From RH2-MAG17b sp035945515 (GTDB lineage Bacteria; Acidobacteriota; Terriglobia; UBA7540), in contig DASZAE010000336.1 of the NCBI GenBank assembly GCA_035945515.1, positions 1 through 12,580 of the forward strand: 12,580 bases of DNA. Reading direction: 5' to 3'. The notes beneath the pieces are model-generated. The model did no database searches. It was not told where the DNA came from and saw only the letters and a list, made by a program, of their open reading frames with translations. Shown piece by piece: positions 1 through 6,857 of this stretch. A program made the translations under genes and the position numbers. Numbering within the stretch: the stretch's first letter is position 1; each line of letters begins with the position of its first letter.

Positions 1-75
1 GACGAGGCGGAGCCGGTAATCGAAAGCGTTGGGCATCTTGCGGATCACGTTGAAGTAAGAGACCGGAGCGCACAT
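1..75 (-). CDS. 5' end of a minus-strand gene, possibly a transposase N-terminus (partial)
   Basis: An open frame starts at an ATG (75 down to 73) and runs 25 codons without a stop off the left edge of the window. An in-frame stop lies five codons upstream of the ATG, so the protein cannot start earlier. The peptide contains KMPNAFDYRLRLV, which resembles my memory of N-termini of helix-turn-helix transposases of the IS481/IS630 type, where a 'YRLRLV' segment precedes the HTH. This is a recollection of style, not an alignment. No good Shine-Dalgarno sequence precedes the ATG; the internal ATG at 36-34 is an alternative start. An ORF this short could also be chance. The sequence beyond the left edge would decide. 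Confidence 0.35.
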   Translation of the reverse strand, partial: MCAPVSYFNVIRKMPNAFDYRLRLV

Positions 76-116
76 AGCCCGGCCATTTTATAATTCAACC
101 CCTCGGCGAGGGGCGC

Positions 117-169
117 CGTTCGCCGCTAACCTCAGTCGCCCAACGGGCTCCTTCGGTTAGCGGCGAACG
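117..169. repeat. 15-bp perfect inverted repeat with nested hairpin
   Basis: CGTTCGCCGCTAACC (117-131) is repeated exactly in reverse complement at 155-169. Inside the 23-nt loop a smaller hairpin, GCCC-AAC-GGGC (138-148), can form. It lies in the 267-bp stretch between the minus-strand partial gene and the promoter of the parvulin gene. No U-tract follows on either strand, so a simple intrinsic terminator is unlikely. It could be a dispersed palindromic repeat or the end of a mobile element linked to the partial gene at 1-75. Apart from the promoter at 278-307 I see nothing else in 76-342. Confidence 0.75.
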
Positions 170-277
170 AAAGGCAAGACCAAGGCAGCCAGCTCACTTC
201 TCCTCCGAGGACTGAGGCACTTCAACCCCACAGGGGGGATACGATGTGCATAGGCTGTACCACGGCCACCAGCGCGT

Positions 278-307
278 TTGCCACCAAGCGGGGCATGGGC
301 CTATAAT
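278..307 (+). promoter_or_regulatory. Predicted sigma70-type promoter for the PpiD-like gene
   Basis: TTGCCA (278-283, five of six matches to the -35 consensus) is followed after 18 bp by a perfect TATAAT (302-307). Transcription would begin near 314, giving a leader of about 30 nt that contains GGAG (332-335), seven bases before the ATG at 343. This is the best promoter match I noticed in the window. It is a prediction from sequence alone. Confidence 0.65.
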
Positions 308-342
308 CCCAAGGGGATTTTTAGTTCCGCTGGAGCTTATTA

Positions 343-2274
343 ATGATCAGGTTTTTTGGGCCAAACCGGAAGAAGTGGGTTAAGTGGTTTTTGATTGCTG
401 CCTTAGCAATCCTATCGCTTGGAATGGTTTTGACGCTCGCGCCTCTTCCAAGCGGCGACGAAGGGAACATCACCCAGGCGAACGTGCTCGCAACTGTCAA
501 TGGGGCGCAGATCACGGTTCCGGCGCTTCAGCAGATGGTGAACAACCAATTGCAATCTTCGGGATCGAATCCAGGCGAGGTGGCGCGCATCGCCAACACC
601 ACCCTCAATCAGATGGTGATGCAGCAAGCCATGCTGGCGCAAGCGCGGAAGATGGGCCTCGAAGTTTCAGACCAGGAACTGCTGAGCGCGCTGCGGCAGA
701 ATCCGCTGTTTTATCAAAACGGCCAGTTCGTGGACATGCAGACCTATCAAGACCGTGTGCAGCAATTCACCGGGATGAGCGTGCCCCAGTTCGAAGCGCA
801 GATGCGGCAGAGCGTCCTGCTGCAAAAACTGCGTGACGCGGTGACCGACGAAGTGCAAGTGACGCCCGATGAGATCCTCCAGGATTTCCGACAGCGCAAC
901 GAAAAGGCGCGCATTAACTATGTGGTGCTCGAGCCTACGCAGTTTTTCAGCGCCGTGCGGGTGACGCCGCAGGCGCTGAACACGTATTTCCTCGCCAATC
1001 GCGCAAAGTACAAGATGTCCGAACAGCGCCAGGTGAAGTACATCTTGATTCCTCCTGACGCGGTGAAGTCAAAGATCGAAATCAGCGACGCGCAACTGCA
1101 GAATTATTACACGCAGCACCTCACCGACTACCAGGTGCCGGATGAGGTCAAGGTATCGCATATCCTGCTTAAAACCACGGGCGAGTCGCCTCAGCAGGAA
1201 CAACAAACGCTTCAGCTTGCGCAAAAGGTGCTGGCGCAAGTCAAGGCTGGCGGCAACTTTGCCGACCTGGCGAAGAAATATTCGCAGGATCCTGGAAGCG
1301 CGCAGAACGGCGGAGAGCTGGGCTGGATCAAGCGCGGCCAGACGGTGAAAGCGTTTGAAGACGCTGCGTTCTCCATGAAGCCGGGCGAGATCAGCAACCT
1401 GGTGAAGACAGAATATGGCTATCACATCCTCAAAGTAGAAGACAAACAGACGGCTCACTTGCAGCCTTTTTCTGAAGTGAAGGCCGCGATCGAGGCTACG
1501 CTTCAAAAACAGATGCTCCAACAGGCGCAAAACGATCTGGCAGCCAAGATTGAGAACGAAGTCAAAGCCAACCCGCAGGATTTCGACGCGGTTGCTAAGC
1601 AAAACGGATTGCAATCGGGCGAAACGCCGCTCTTCGCCTATGATCAGCCGGTCCCCGACTTGGGAAATAATGAAGCATTTGAAAATCTTTCATTCCAACT
1701 AGAGCCAAATTCGCCCGGCGAGCCGATTCAAGTGCCAAAGGGCATTGCCGTCATTATGGTCACCAAAATTGTGCCGGAGCATTTGCCCGTTCTCAGCGAG
1801 GTTGAGCAGAAGGTAGAACAGGACTATCGCGCTGCGCAAGGCCAGATCATGACGGCGGAAAAGGCTAAGCAATTCGCCGCGCAAGCAAGCAATGGGAACT
1901 TTGTCAAGCTTGCCCAGACGGCAGGATATAAGGTGCAGCAGAGTAAAGATTTCACCGGGCAAGACCAAGTGCAGGATGGCATACCCGCGTCTTCACTGGC
2001 TTCGGCCTTTACCCTGAAACCCGGCCAAACTAGCAGCGCCATCTCCATTGGGTCAACATACGTGGTATTCCAGGTTGTCGCCCATACTCCCGCCAACGAA
2101 GCCGATTTCGCCTCCCAAAAAGCGACGCTGACCGATCAACTGTTGCAGCAAAAACGCGACCTGGCGTTCGAGCTTTACCAGAATAATTTGAAGCAGCAGA
2201 TGATCCGCTCCGGCAAGCTGAAGTACAACCCGTCGGCTATGAAGACATTCGTCTCGGGCTATCAAACGTCCTAA
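343..2274 (+). CDS. Membrane-anchored PpiD/SurA-type peptidyl-prolyl isomerase (parvulin chaperone)
   Basis: This 643-residue protein is probably a periplasmic folding factor held in the inner membrane, like PpiD. A basic N-terminus (RKKWVK) precedes a single hydrophobic segment at about residues 14-34, with no obvious cleavage site. A SurA-N/PpiD-like helical chaperone region follows (about 44-195, starting at VNGAQIT). The parvulin (PpiC) domain lies at about 264-368 and shows the family signatures VSHILLK, FADLAKKYSQDPGSAQNGGELGW, FEDAAFSMKPGEIS and EYGYHILKV. The C-terminal part (about 380-640) is Gln/Lys-rich and again SurA/PpiD-like. The family assists folding of envelope proteins, and parvulin domains isomerise X-Pro bonds. 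The start is supported by GGAG seven bases upstream and by the promoter at 278-307. I left the symbol empty because PpiD and SurA orthology cannot be separated by eye. The gene is monocistronic, facing the BON gene. Confidence 0.9.
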   Translation: MIRFFGPNRKKWVKWFLIAALAILSLGMVLTLAPLPSGDEGNITQANVLATVNGAQITVPALQQMVNNQLQSSGSNPGEVARIANTTLNQMVMQQAMLAQARKMGLEVSDQELLSALRQNPLFYQNGQFVDMQTYQDRVQQFTGMSVPQFEAQMRQSVLLQKLRDAVTDEVQVTPDEILQDFRQRNEKARINYVVLEPTQFFSAVRVTPQALNTYFLANRAKYKMSEQRQVKYILIPPDAVKSKIEISDAQLQNYYTQHLTDYQVPDEVKVSHILLKTTGESPQQEQQTLQLAQKVLAQVKAGGNFADLAKKYSQDPGSAQNGGELGWIKRGQTVKAFEDAAFSMKPGEISNLVKTEYGYHILKVEDKQTAHLQPFSEVKAAIEATLQKQMLQQAQNDLAAKIENEVKANPQDFDAVAKQNGLQSGETPLFAYDQPVPDLGNNEAFENLSFQLEPNSPGEPIQVPKGIAVIMVTKIVPEHLPVLSEVEQKVEQDYRAAQGQIMTAEKAKQFAAQASNGNFVKLAQTAGYKVQQSKDFTGQDQVQDGIPASSLASAFTLKPGQTSSAISIGSTYVVFQVVAHTPANEADFASQKATLTDQLLQQKRDLAFELYQNNLKQQMIRSGKLKYNPSAMKTFVSGYQTS

Positions 2275-2276
2275 CT

Positions 2277-2340
2277 GTAGCGGGGCGTCTCGCAGCAGGC
2301 CTTTAATAATAAAAAACCGGCGGCCAGCTGCCGTCGCTAC
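2277..2340. repeat. REP/BIME-like element with GTAG ends, family 1 (divergent copy)
   Basis: This 64-bp element begins GTAGCG and ends CGCTAC, so both outer ends read GTAGCG inward. Its right half, read in reverse complement (GTAGCGACGGCAGCTGGCCG, then CCGGT and a T-run), matches the left half of the copy at 5461-5519. The left half is more degenerate. It starts two bases after the stop codon of the parvulin gene, between two convergent genes, which is a typical site for REP-type palindromes. Confidence 0.65.
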
Positions 2341-2347
2341 AAAACAT

Positions 2348-2371
2348 CCTGAGCTCAGGCGCGCCAGCGCC
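2348..2371. repeat. Two small adjacent palindromes between convergent genes
   Basis: CCTGAGCTCAGG (2348-2359) is a perfect 12-bp palindrome. It overlaps a second hairpin, GGCGC-GCCA-GCGCC (2358-2371). No T-run follows on the plus strand, so this is at best a weak structural end for the parvulin transcript. Its function is unknown. Confidence 0.4.
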
Positions 2372-2397
2372 TACCGTGGCTCTACCTGCATAAGCGC

Positions 2398-2430
2398 AAA
2401 AAAAAAGGCCCGGCGCGGGCCGAGCCTTTT
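2398..2430 (-). terminator. Intrinsic terminator of the BON gene
   Basis: Read on the minus strand, AAAAGGC-T-CGGC pairs across a CCGC loop with GCCG-G-GCCTTTT, with one G-U wobble. A run of nine T follows. The stem begins 24 bp after the BON stop codon. The wobble pair forms only in the minus-strand RNA (the plus strand has a C-A mismatch), and the plus strand lacks the T-run after the stem, so the direction is clear. Confidence 0.85.
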
Positions 2431-2454
2431 GGGGAGGAAACTGCGATGTGAGGT

Positions 2455-3027
2455 TCACCCCACGCGCAGGTGGTTTGTAACCGAAAACACGCCGGGCACC
2501 ATGTTGGCGCGCAGAGCAGCAATATTGCTGTCCGTGGCGCTATCTACCGCGCCTTCCAGCGTGACGTGCCCGTTATCCACAATGATGTGGATGGACGGAA
2601 TGGCTCCCAATCCGTAACGGCTGAGCGCCGGTTCCGAATAGATGGTGCGGTACTCCGCGATGCGGATGCTATTATCCGCCGGCGAGAGCGGGAGCACATG
2701 AATATTGTTTTCCACGCGCGTGACGCCCTCCAGCCGTTTCACCGTGTTCGCCGCATCGGACTTCGTGACGGGATCCACCACCTGTCCACTCAAAACCACT
2801 TCAGTTCCGTGAACCTGGTATTCAAGGTTGTCAAACACCCCGTACCACGGGAGCGTCACCAGGTCGTGGCGCACTTGCTTGGTCAGCCAAGCCTCATATC
2901 TCGGGCTATCGTTGGTAGGGGGCGCGGTCGTTGTCGCGAGAGCACTAGAAGCTCCCATTGCAAACGTTACCGCAACCAGGGCGATCAAGACCAAAAGGGT
3001 TTTCAATCCGCTTGTTCGAGCCTTCAT
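2455..3027 (-). CDS. Exported protein with two BON domains (OsmY-like)
   Basis: A 190-residue secreted protein. Residues 1 to about 31 form a signal peptide: MKARTSGLK, a hydrophobic core of Leu/Val/Ala, then ASSALA with likely cleavage before TTTAPP. Two BON modules follow, at about 48-115 (with VVLSGQVVDP and VTRVENNIHVLP) and 120-189 (with VTLEGAVDSATDSNIAA, ending VTNHLRVG). BON domains bind phospholipid or envelope surfaces; OsmY is the best-known two-BON periplasmic protein. The frame opens eight codons earlier at a GTG, but I chose the ATG at 3027 because GGAG (3038-3035 on the minus strand) stands seven bases before it and the signal peptide then has normal length. The gene has its own terminator at 2398-2430 and is divergent from the TPR gene. 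The exact role is unknown. Confidence 0.85.
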   Translation of the reverse strand: MKARTSGLKTLLVLIALVAVTFAMGASSALATTTAPPTNDSPRYEAWLTKQVRHDLVTLPWYGVFDNLEYQVHGTEVVLSGQVVDPVTKSDAANTVKRLEGVTRVENNIHVLPLSPADNSIRIAEYRTIYSEPALSRYGLGAIPSIHIIVDNGHVTLEGAVDSATDSNIAALRANMVPGVFSVTNHLRVG

Positions 3028-3233
3028 GACTTTTCTCCTTTCCTTTCTCACCCTAATGCACTCACATAATTGGATGCGCAGATTGTAGTATCCGTTGCCG
3101 GCTCCGGCACGTAGAAAGCAATAGACAGTATGGGAGGGCGGCAGAAAGTAAGCGGCGCTTCGTTCGCGGAGTCAAGATGTAACACCGCGAGTTGAAGCGG
3201 CGTCTAAGCTTGTAAAGGAGCGGCGCTACAATT

Positions 3234-3262
3234 TTGCGGTCTGGAAATGAGTGTGGCATAAT
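3234..3262 (+). promoter_or_regulatory. Predicted extended -10 promoter of the TPR gene
   Basis: CATAAT (3257-3262) is preceded by TGG (3254-3256), an extended -10 TGN motif, and by TTGCGG (3234-3239) at a 17-bp spacing. The -35 match is only three of six, but the extended -10 can compensate. Transcription would start near 3269, leaving about 43 nt of leader. The rest of the divergent gap (3028-3233) should also contain the BON promoter. The best minus-strand -10 I can see is TACAAT (3087-3082), with no convincing -35. Confidence 0.5.
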
Positions 3263-3311
3263 CACGAGAGGAATAATGGCCGGCTAGGAAGCCGAAGAGG
3301 AAGAAGGAACT

Positions 3312-5393
3312 ATGCCAGGATTAGCAGGAAAGCCGGGGGTCGCGATGACCCTCTTTTTAGTCTCTACAGGATTAATAACGGCATCTGGCCGGGCGCAGCC
3401 CACGTCACCTTCAGAGACCAAGACATCTCAGAAATCCGCTCCTGCTCCTGATCACGCGGGATCGTACTACCATTACATGCTGGCCATGCGTTACGAAGAG
3501 CTCGCGGGCATATACAACCGTAGCGAAGATATTGACCATGCAGTAAGCGAATTTAAGCAAGCAATTGCCGACGATCCAACCTCGCTTTATCTCCATGCCG
3601 GGCTTGGGGACCTTTACTGGCGCGCTGGAATGCTCACCAACGCAGTGGACGAGGCGCAATATGTTCTGAAAAAGAACCCGAACGACCTAGATGCGCACAA
3701 GCTGCTGGGCAACATCTACCTGCACAACCTCGGCAGCAATCAAGGCCAGCCTGAGCAAAAGCAGGACCTTGAAAAAGCGATCCATGAGTATGAGGCCATC
3801 ATGCGCCTCGCGCCCACAGATACTCACTCGGCGGTGTTGCTCGGACGGCTATATTGGCTGGACAATCAGACGGACAAGGCAGAGGCCACCTTCAAAAAAG
3901 TGGCTGGCGCGCATCCCGACTCCGCATCGGCGCTGGATTATCTCGGCAAGCTGATGATTGACCAGGAACATTACAAAGAAGCCATCGGGGTGTTTGAAAG
4001 AATCCCCGATAATCAGCGGGGTCCAGCTACGCTGGCCCTGATGGGACTCGCTTACAGCAAGACCGGGGCGGTGAATCAGGCATTGAAATCCTATAAGGAC
4101 GCCGTCGATCTCGACCCTGAAAACGCCGACGTGCGCCGGCAGTATGCGGACGCGCTGCTCGAGGCCAATCAAGTCCAGCCCGCGCGCGCGCAGCTTGAAC
4201 AGGTGATCAAAAGCAACCCGCAGGATGGCATGGCCTATCTCCGTCTTGCGCAACTCGACCAAGCCCAGGGCCGCTTCTCTGATGCCGAGAAAGAGCTGGC
4301 GCAAGCCCGGAATATTATCCCAAACGACCCGGAAGTGGCCTATGAGGAAGCGTTGGTGCAAGACGCTCAGGGTAATGACGACAAGGCCATCCAGTTGCTT
4401 GAGACCTTGCTCAGCAGCACCGCCAGCCCGGACGGCAAGTATTCGGGAGGCGAAGCCACCAACCGCGCCATTTTCCTTTCCGAACTTGGGACCATCTACC
4501 GCAAGGAGCGGAAGTATGACCAAGCCATCGCCACCTTCAGGCAGATTACCGCCTTGGGCAATGATCAAGGTCCGAGGGGCGAAGGGTTGATTATCGAAAC
4601 ACTCCAGGCGCAAGGACAAAAGCAGAAGGCTCTCGGCGAAGCGAGCGAGGCTCTGCTGAAATATCCCAAAAACCGCCAGTTGACGATGGTTCAAGCGTCG
4701 TTGCTGGGCGAGTCGGGACACGTTGACGAAGCGGTTCAGGAGCTGCGCTCGCTCGAAAAGGGCAATGCCGACCCAGCGGTGGAGCTTCGCGTGGCGGAGG
4801 TTTATAACGAAGCCAAACGCTACCGGGAAGCGGAAGACGCCGTCAGGCAGGTGCTTGATCAAGCCAGCCTGAAGCCTGGAGATCACGAGTACGCCGAATT
4901 TGTTCTGGGCGCGGTCTATGAGCACCAGAAAAAATACGGACCGGCGGAAGAGCAGTTCAAGAGAGTTCTAACCACCGACCCCGCTAACGCCGAGGCTTAC
5001 AATTACCTGGGCTATATGTTGGCCGACCGCGGCATTGAGCTTGATCAGTCGGTGGAGTACATTAAGAAAGCCCTCCAAATAGACCCTAACAATGCCGCAT
5101 ACCTGGATAGCCTGGGCTGGGCCTATTACAAAATGGCCCGCTACGACCTGGCGCTGGCGCCACTCCAGAAAGCGGCCAAGATGCTGAACACCGACCCCAC
5201 CGTGCTTGCTCACCTGGGTCACGTCTACCTGAAGCTAGGCAAGGAGCGCGAGGCGGCGGATGAGTGGCGGCAGGCGCTCAAAGAGTGGCCGGCCTCAACC
5301 GATAGTGATTTTGACGCCACCGAGGCCGCCAAATTGCAAAAGAGCCTTTCACAGGTCGAGCACCATCTGGCCAAGAACGACTCAAAAGACTGA
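3312..5393 (+). CDS. Exported tetratricopeptide-repeat protein
   Basis: A 693-residue protein made almost entirely of TPR helices, a scaffold fold for protein-protein contacts. The N-terminus has a signal-peptide-like segment (AMTLFLVSTGLITASGRA, residues 11-28) before a Ser/Thr/Pro-rich linker (29-50), so it probably acts in the periplasm or at the outer membrane. TPR units run from about 52 to 660, with typical pieces such as AVSEFKQAIADDPT, ALKSYKDAVDLDPENADV and AEEQFKRVLTTDPANAEAYN. The last three repeats (about 560-660: YNYLGYMLADRGIELDQS, YLDSLGWAYYKMARYDLA, LAHLGHVYLKLGKEREAA) match a conserved C-terminal TPR block in proteins encoded near lolB/ispE in proteobacteria. The start ATG has a purine-rich GAGGAAGAAGGA upstream; an ATG at 3345 is an alternative. 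It precedes ispE by 55 bp. The partner is unknown. Confidence 0.85.
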   Translation: MPGLAGKPGVAMTLFLVSTGLITASGRAQPTSPSETKTSQKSAPAPDHAGSYYHYMLAMRYEELAGIYNRSEDIDHAVSEFKQAIADDPTSLYLHAGLGDLYWRAGMLTNAVDEAQYVLKKNPNDLDAHKLLGNIYLHNLGSNQGQPEQKQDLEKAIHEYEAIMRLAPTDTHSAVLLGRLYWLDNQTDKAEATFKKVAGAHPDSASALDYLGKLMIDQEHYKEAIGVFERIPDNQRGPATLALMGLAYSKTGAVNQALKSYKDAVDLDPENADVRRQYADALLEANQVQPARAQLEQVIKSNPQDGMAYLRLAQLDQAQGRFSDAEKELAQARNIIPNDPEVAYEEALVQDAQGNDDKAIQLLETLLSSTASPDGKYSGGEATNRAIFLSELGTIYRKERKYDQAIATFRQITALGNDQGPRGEGLIIETLQAQGQKQKALGEASEALLKYPKNRQLTMVQASLLGESGHVDEAVQELRSLEKGNADPAVELRVAEVYNEAKRYREAEDAVRQVLDQASLKPGDHEYAEFVLGAVYEHQKKYGPAEEQFKRVLTTDPANAEAYNYLGYMLADRGIELDQSVEYIKKALQIDPNNAAYLDSLGWAYYKMARYDLALAPLQKAAKMLNTDPTVLAHLGHVYLKLGKEREAADEWRQALKEWPASTDSDFDATEAAKLQKSLSQVEHHLAKNDSKD

Positions 5394-5426
5394 AGAGATT
5401 GCTGAGTAAGCCCGGCCTCGCACATT

Positions 5427-5448
5427 GTAGAGGCGACTTTACGCCGCC
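5427..5448 (+). repeat. GTAG-headed half palindrome abutting the ispE start
   Basis: GTAG (5427-5430) is followed by A and the hairpin GGCG-ACTTTA-CGCC (5432-5445). It ends directly before the ATG at 5449. A related GTAGAGGCGGCGG occurs at 6708-6720. This looks like a single REP-type unit next to the complete pair at 5461-5519. The GAGG it supplies (5430-5433) is 15 bases from the ATG, too far for a good ribosome site. Confidence 0.4.
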
Positions 5449-6408
5449 ATGAATCGAATTGTAGCGGCGGCCTCCGGCCGCCGGTTTTTAAAGAGTAAAG
5501 ACCGGCAGCCGGAGGCTACTGCATCAGCAACTGTTCGTCTGCGCGCGTTTGCCAAAATCAACACAGGGTTGAAAATCCTCGGCAAACGCACCGATGGCTT
5601 TCACGAAATCCGCACCGTTTATCAGACGATTGACCTCCACGACCGCCTGGAAATTTCACTTTCCGCGAAACCGGCCATCACAATTACCTGCAGTGATCCG
5701 TCTCTCCCGCGCGACCGCCGCAATCTTGTTTACCGCGCCTGCGAACTTTGGAAGGCGGAAACAAAATTCAAAAGCGGCTTTCGCATCCACCTGGAGAAGT
5801 CGATACCTACGGGCGGCGGCCTTGGAGGCGGCAGCAGCGACGCGGCGGCGGCGCTCCTTGGCCTTGAGCGGCTCACGGGAAACCGTTTGGAATGGTCCGC
5901 GCGTTTCAAGGTTGCGTCGGCGTTAGGGTCAGACGTGCCGCTGTTCTTGCTCGGAGGCCGTGTACTAGGGTGCGGCCGCGGCGAGGAGATTTATCCGCTG
6001 ACGGCGCTTCCTCGAAGGATCTGCCTGCTGGTCCATCCCGGCTTTGCCATTTCAACCCCGGAAGCCTATCAAAAAGCTGGAAAGTTGACATCCCCGGCAA
6101 AAAACCGTAAAGTAAATGGGTTCGGTGTGTGGTCACAATTCCCCTTGGAGAACTGGGGACCGGCCGAAAACGACTTTGAAAAGTTCGTTTTCGCAAAGTG
6201 GCCAGAACTGGGAAGAGTCAAGGACCAGTTCATCCGGGCCGGAGCCGAAACTGCTTCCCTCACCGGGAGTGGTTCAGCACTTTACGCCCTATTCGTTTCC
6301 GCCCGACAATCAAAACAAGCCGCTATTCTTGTGCCAAGGGGGTGGCGTGTATTTTTTACCCGCACTCTGGATCGCACCGAATATCACCAGCGTTTGTTTG
6401 CGAATTAA
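5449..6408 (+). CDS. ispE: 4-diphosphocytidyl-2-C-methyl-D-erythritol kinase, with repeat-encoded N-terminus
   Basis: IspE phosphorylates CDP-methylerythritol with ATP in the MEP pathway for isoprenoid precursors, in the cytoplasm. All three GHMP-kinase motifs are present: AFAKINTGLKI (33-43, substrate Lys36), the ATP loop KSIPTGGGLGGGSSDAAA (117-134) and SLTGSGSALYALF (270-282). The putative catalytic Asp162 lies in GSDVPLF. The 319-residue frame is about 30 longer than usual. IspE homology starts only at V29-R30-L31, and residues 5-24 are translated from a palindromic GTAG repeat. ATG 5449 is the only ATG, GTG or TTG in frame before the homology; a CTG at 5539 would give a normal-length protein. 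No clear Shine-Dalgarno sequence serves either start. The gene follows the TPR gene on the same strand and probably depends on its transcript. The function is certain; the start is not. Confidence 0.93.
   Translation: MNRIVAAASGRRFLKSKDRQPEATASATVRLRAFAKINTGLKILGKRTDGFHEIRTVYQTIDLHDRLEISLSAKPAITITCSDPSLPRDRRNLVYRACELWKAETKFKSGFRIHLEKSIPTGGGLGGGSSDAAAALLGLERLTGNRLEWSARFKVASALGSDVPLFLLGGRVLGCGRGEEIYPLTALPRRICLLVHPGFAISTPEAYQKAGKLTSPAKNRKVNGFGVWSQFPLENWGPAENDFEKFVFAKWPELGRVKDQFIRAGAETASLTGSGSALYALFVSARQSKQAAILVPRGWRVFFTRTLDRTEYHQRLFAN
5461..5519. repeat. REP/BIME-like element with GTAG ends, family 1, inside the ispE frame
   Basis: This is a full inverted pair. GTAG at 5461 and CTAC ending at 5519 bound a long hairpin: arm 5470-5485 (GCCTCCGGCCGCCGGT) pairs with 5501-5516 (ACCGGCAGCCGGAGGC) with one mismatch. 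The central T/A-rich loop is 15 nt. Its first 44 bases match 12537-12580 at 39 positions. The element has no stop codon in the ispE frame and encodes about residues 5-24 of the annotated protein. Confidence 0.8.
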
Positions 6409-6442
6409 CGGAACGAACCCAAGAAGTTGTTTAGAATCAATG
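6408..6442 (+). repeat. 35-bp direct repeat, copy 1
   Basis: The sequence begins ACGGAACGAACCCAAGAAGT and runs to ATCAATG. It is identical to 6608-6642. It starts on the last base of the ispE stop codon. The bases on either side (6407/6607 and 6443/6643) differ, so the perfect match is exactly 35 bp. Confidence 0.95.
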
Positions 6443-6503
6443 TTTCTAATAAAAACCATCTCATTCGTCTCAAAATCTCATCGTGACCCAATAGACTCTA
6501 TGT

Positions 6504-6601
6504 GGAGTGCGGCAGCCTGCTGCCGTTTTGATTGGGGAGTGTCCCGCCCGCGCCCGAAGCAAGCTGTCGCGGAATACAGCGGGAGCAAGCTCCCGCACTC
6601 C
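6504..6601. repeat. REP/BIME-like inverted pair with GGAG ends, family 2
   Basis: Both outer ends read GGAGTGCGG inward. The left unit is GGAGTG followed by the hairpin CGGCAGC-CT-GCTGCCG (6510-6525). The right unit, ending at 6601, carries GCGGGAGC-AA-GCTCCCGC (6579-6596) and then ACTCC. The spacer between the units (6526-6578) is not palindromic. GGAG is one of the tetranucleotide heads known for REP sequences. This pair occupies most of the 333-bp gap between ispE and the tRNA gene. Confidence 0.75.
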
Positions 6602-6607
6602 AAAATG

Positions 6608-6642
6608 ACGGAACGAACCCAAGAAGTTGTTTAGAATCAATG
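6608..6642 (+). repeat. 35-bp direct repeat, copy 2
   Basis: An exact copy of 6408-6442, displaced by exactly 200 bp. The intervening DNA consists of an AT-rich segment (6443-6503) and the GGAG pair (6504-6601). The copy suggests duplication of sequence flanking the 3' end of ispE, or recombination associated with the repeat insertion. Confidence 0.95.
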
Positions 6643-6686
6643 GCACTCCATTTATGGAGCAACTTTTATTCATAAATGGAGCACCA
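6641..6686. repeat. Inverted repeat upstream of tRNA-Gln
   Basis: The arms 6641-6656 (TGGCACTCCATTTATG) and 6671-6686 (CATAAATGGAGCACCA) are complementary at 14 of 16 positions, including an 11-bp perfect core (6646-6656 with 6671-6681). The loop is the AT-rich 6657-6670. Its left arm begins within the last two bases of direct-repeat copy 2. The remaining gap (6687-6741) must hold any separate tRNA promoter, but I see no convincing -35/-10 pair there. Confidence 0.7.
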
Positions 6687-6741
6687 CAAGACCGGATTAA
6701 CTACTTCGTAGAGGCGGCGGTCTGAGATAGAAAGCTACCGT

Positions 6742-6815
6742 TGGGAGGTCGTCCAGTGGTAGGACACATGCCTTTGGAGCATGGAACCCTGGTTCGAATC
6801 CAGGCCTCCCAGCCA
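6742..6815 (+). tRNA. tRNA-Gln (anticodon UUG), CCA encoded
   Basis: The cloverleaf folds fully. The acceptor stem is TGGGAGG (6742-6748) with CCTCCCA (6805-6811). The D arm is GTCC-AGTGGTA-GGAC. The anticodon stem is CATGC/GCATG around loop CTTTGGA, with anticodon TTG at 6774-6776. The variable loop is GAAC, and the T arm is CCTGG-TTCGAAT-CCAGG. The discriminator base is G (6812) and CCA is encoded at 6813-6815. The U1-A72 first pair and G73 are identity features known for bacterial tRNA-Gln. It lies between ispE and prs, a placement also known in pseudomonads, and is probably co-transcribed with prs 42 bp downstream. Confidence 0.97.
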
Positions 6816-6857
6816 TCGAGAATCAGGAAATCCGGCGAAGGGTTAGAGCACACACGT

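Noticed and set aside
244..306. A 20-codon ORF (MCIGCTTATSAFATKRGMGL) preceded by a GGGGGG run, ending at TAA 304-306.
   Set aside because: Its end overlaps the predicted -35 and -10 boxes of the parvulin gene, the length is within chance, and no homology can be recognised. Kept only as a note.
3096..3113. Small GCCGG-CT-CCGGC hairpin near GTAG words in the BON-TPR divergent region.
   Set aside because: Only a 5-bp stem, and the GTAG words are not in the inward orientation seen in the convincing elements.
6741..6857. Extended start of prs at TTG 6741.
   Set aside because: The extension would be a translation of the tRNA-Gln gene, and Prs homology begins only after ATG 6858.
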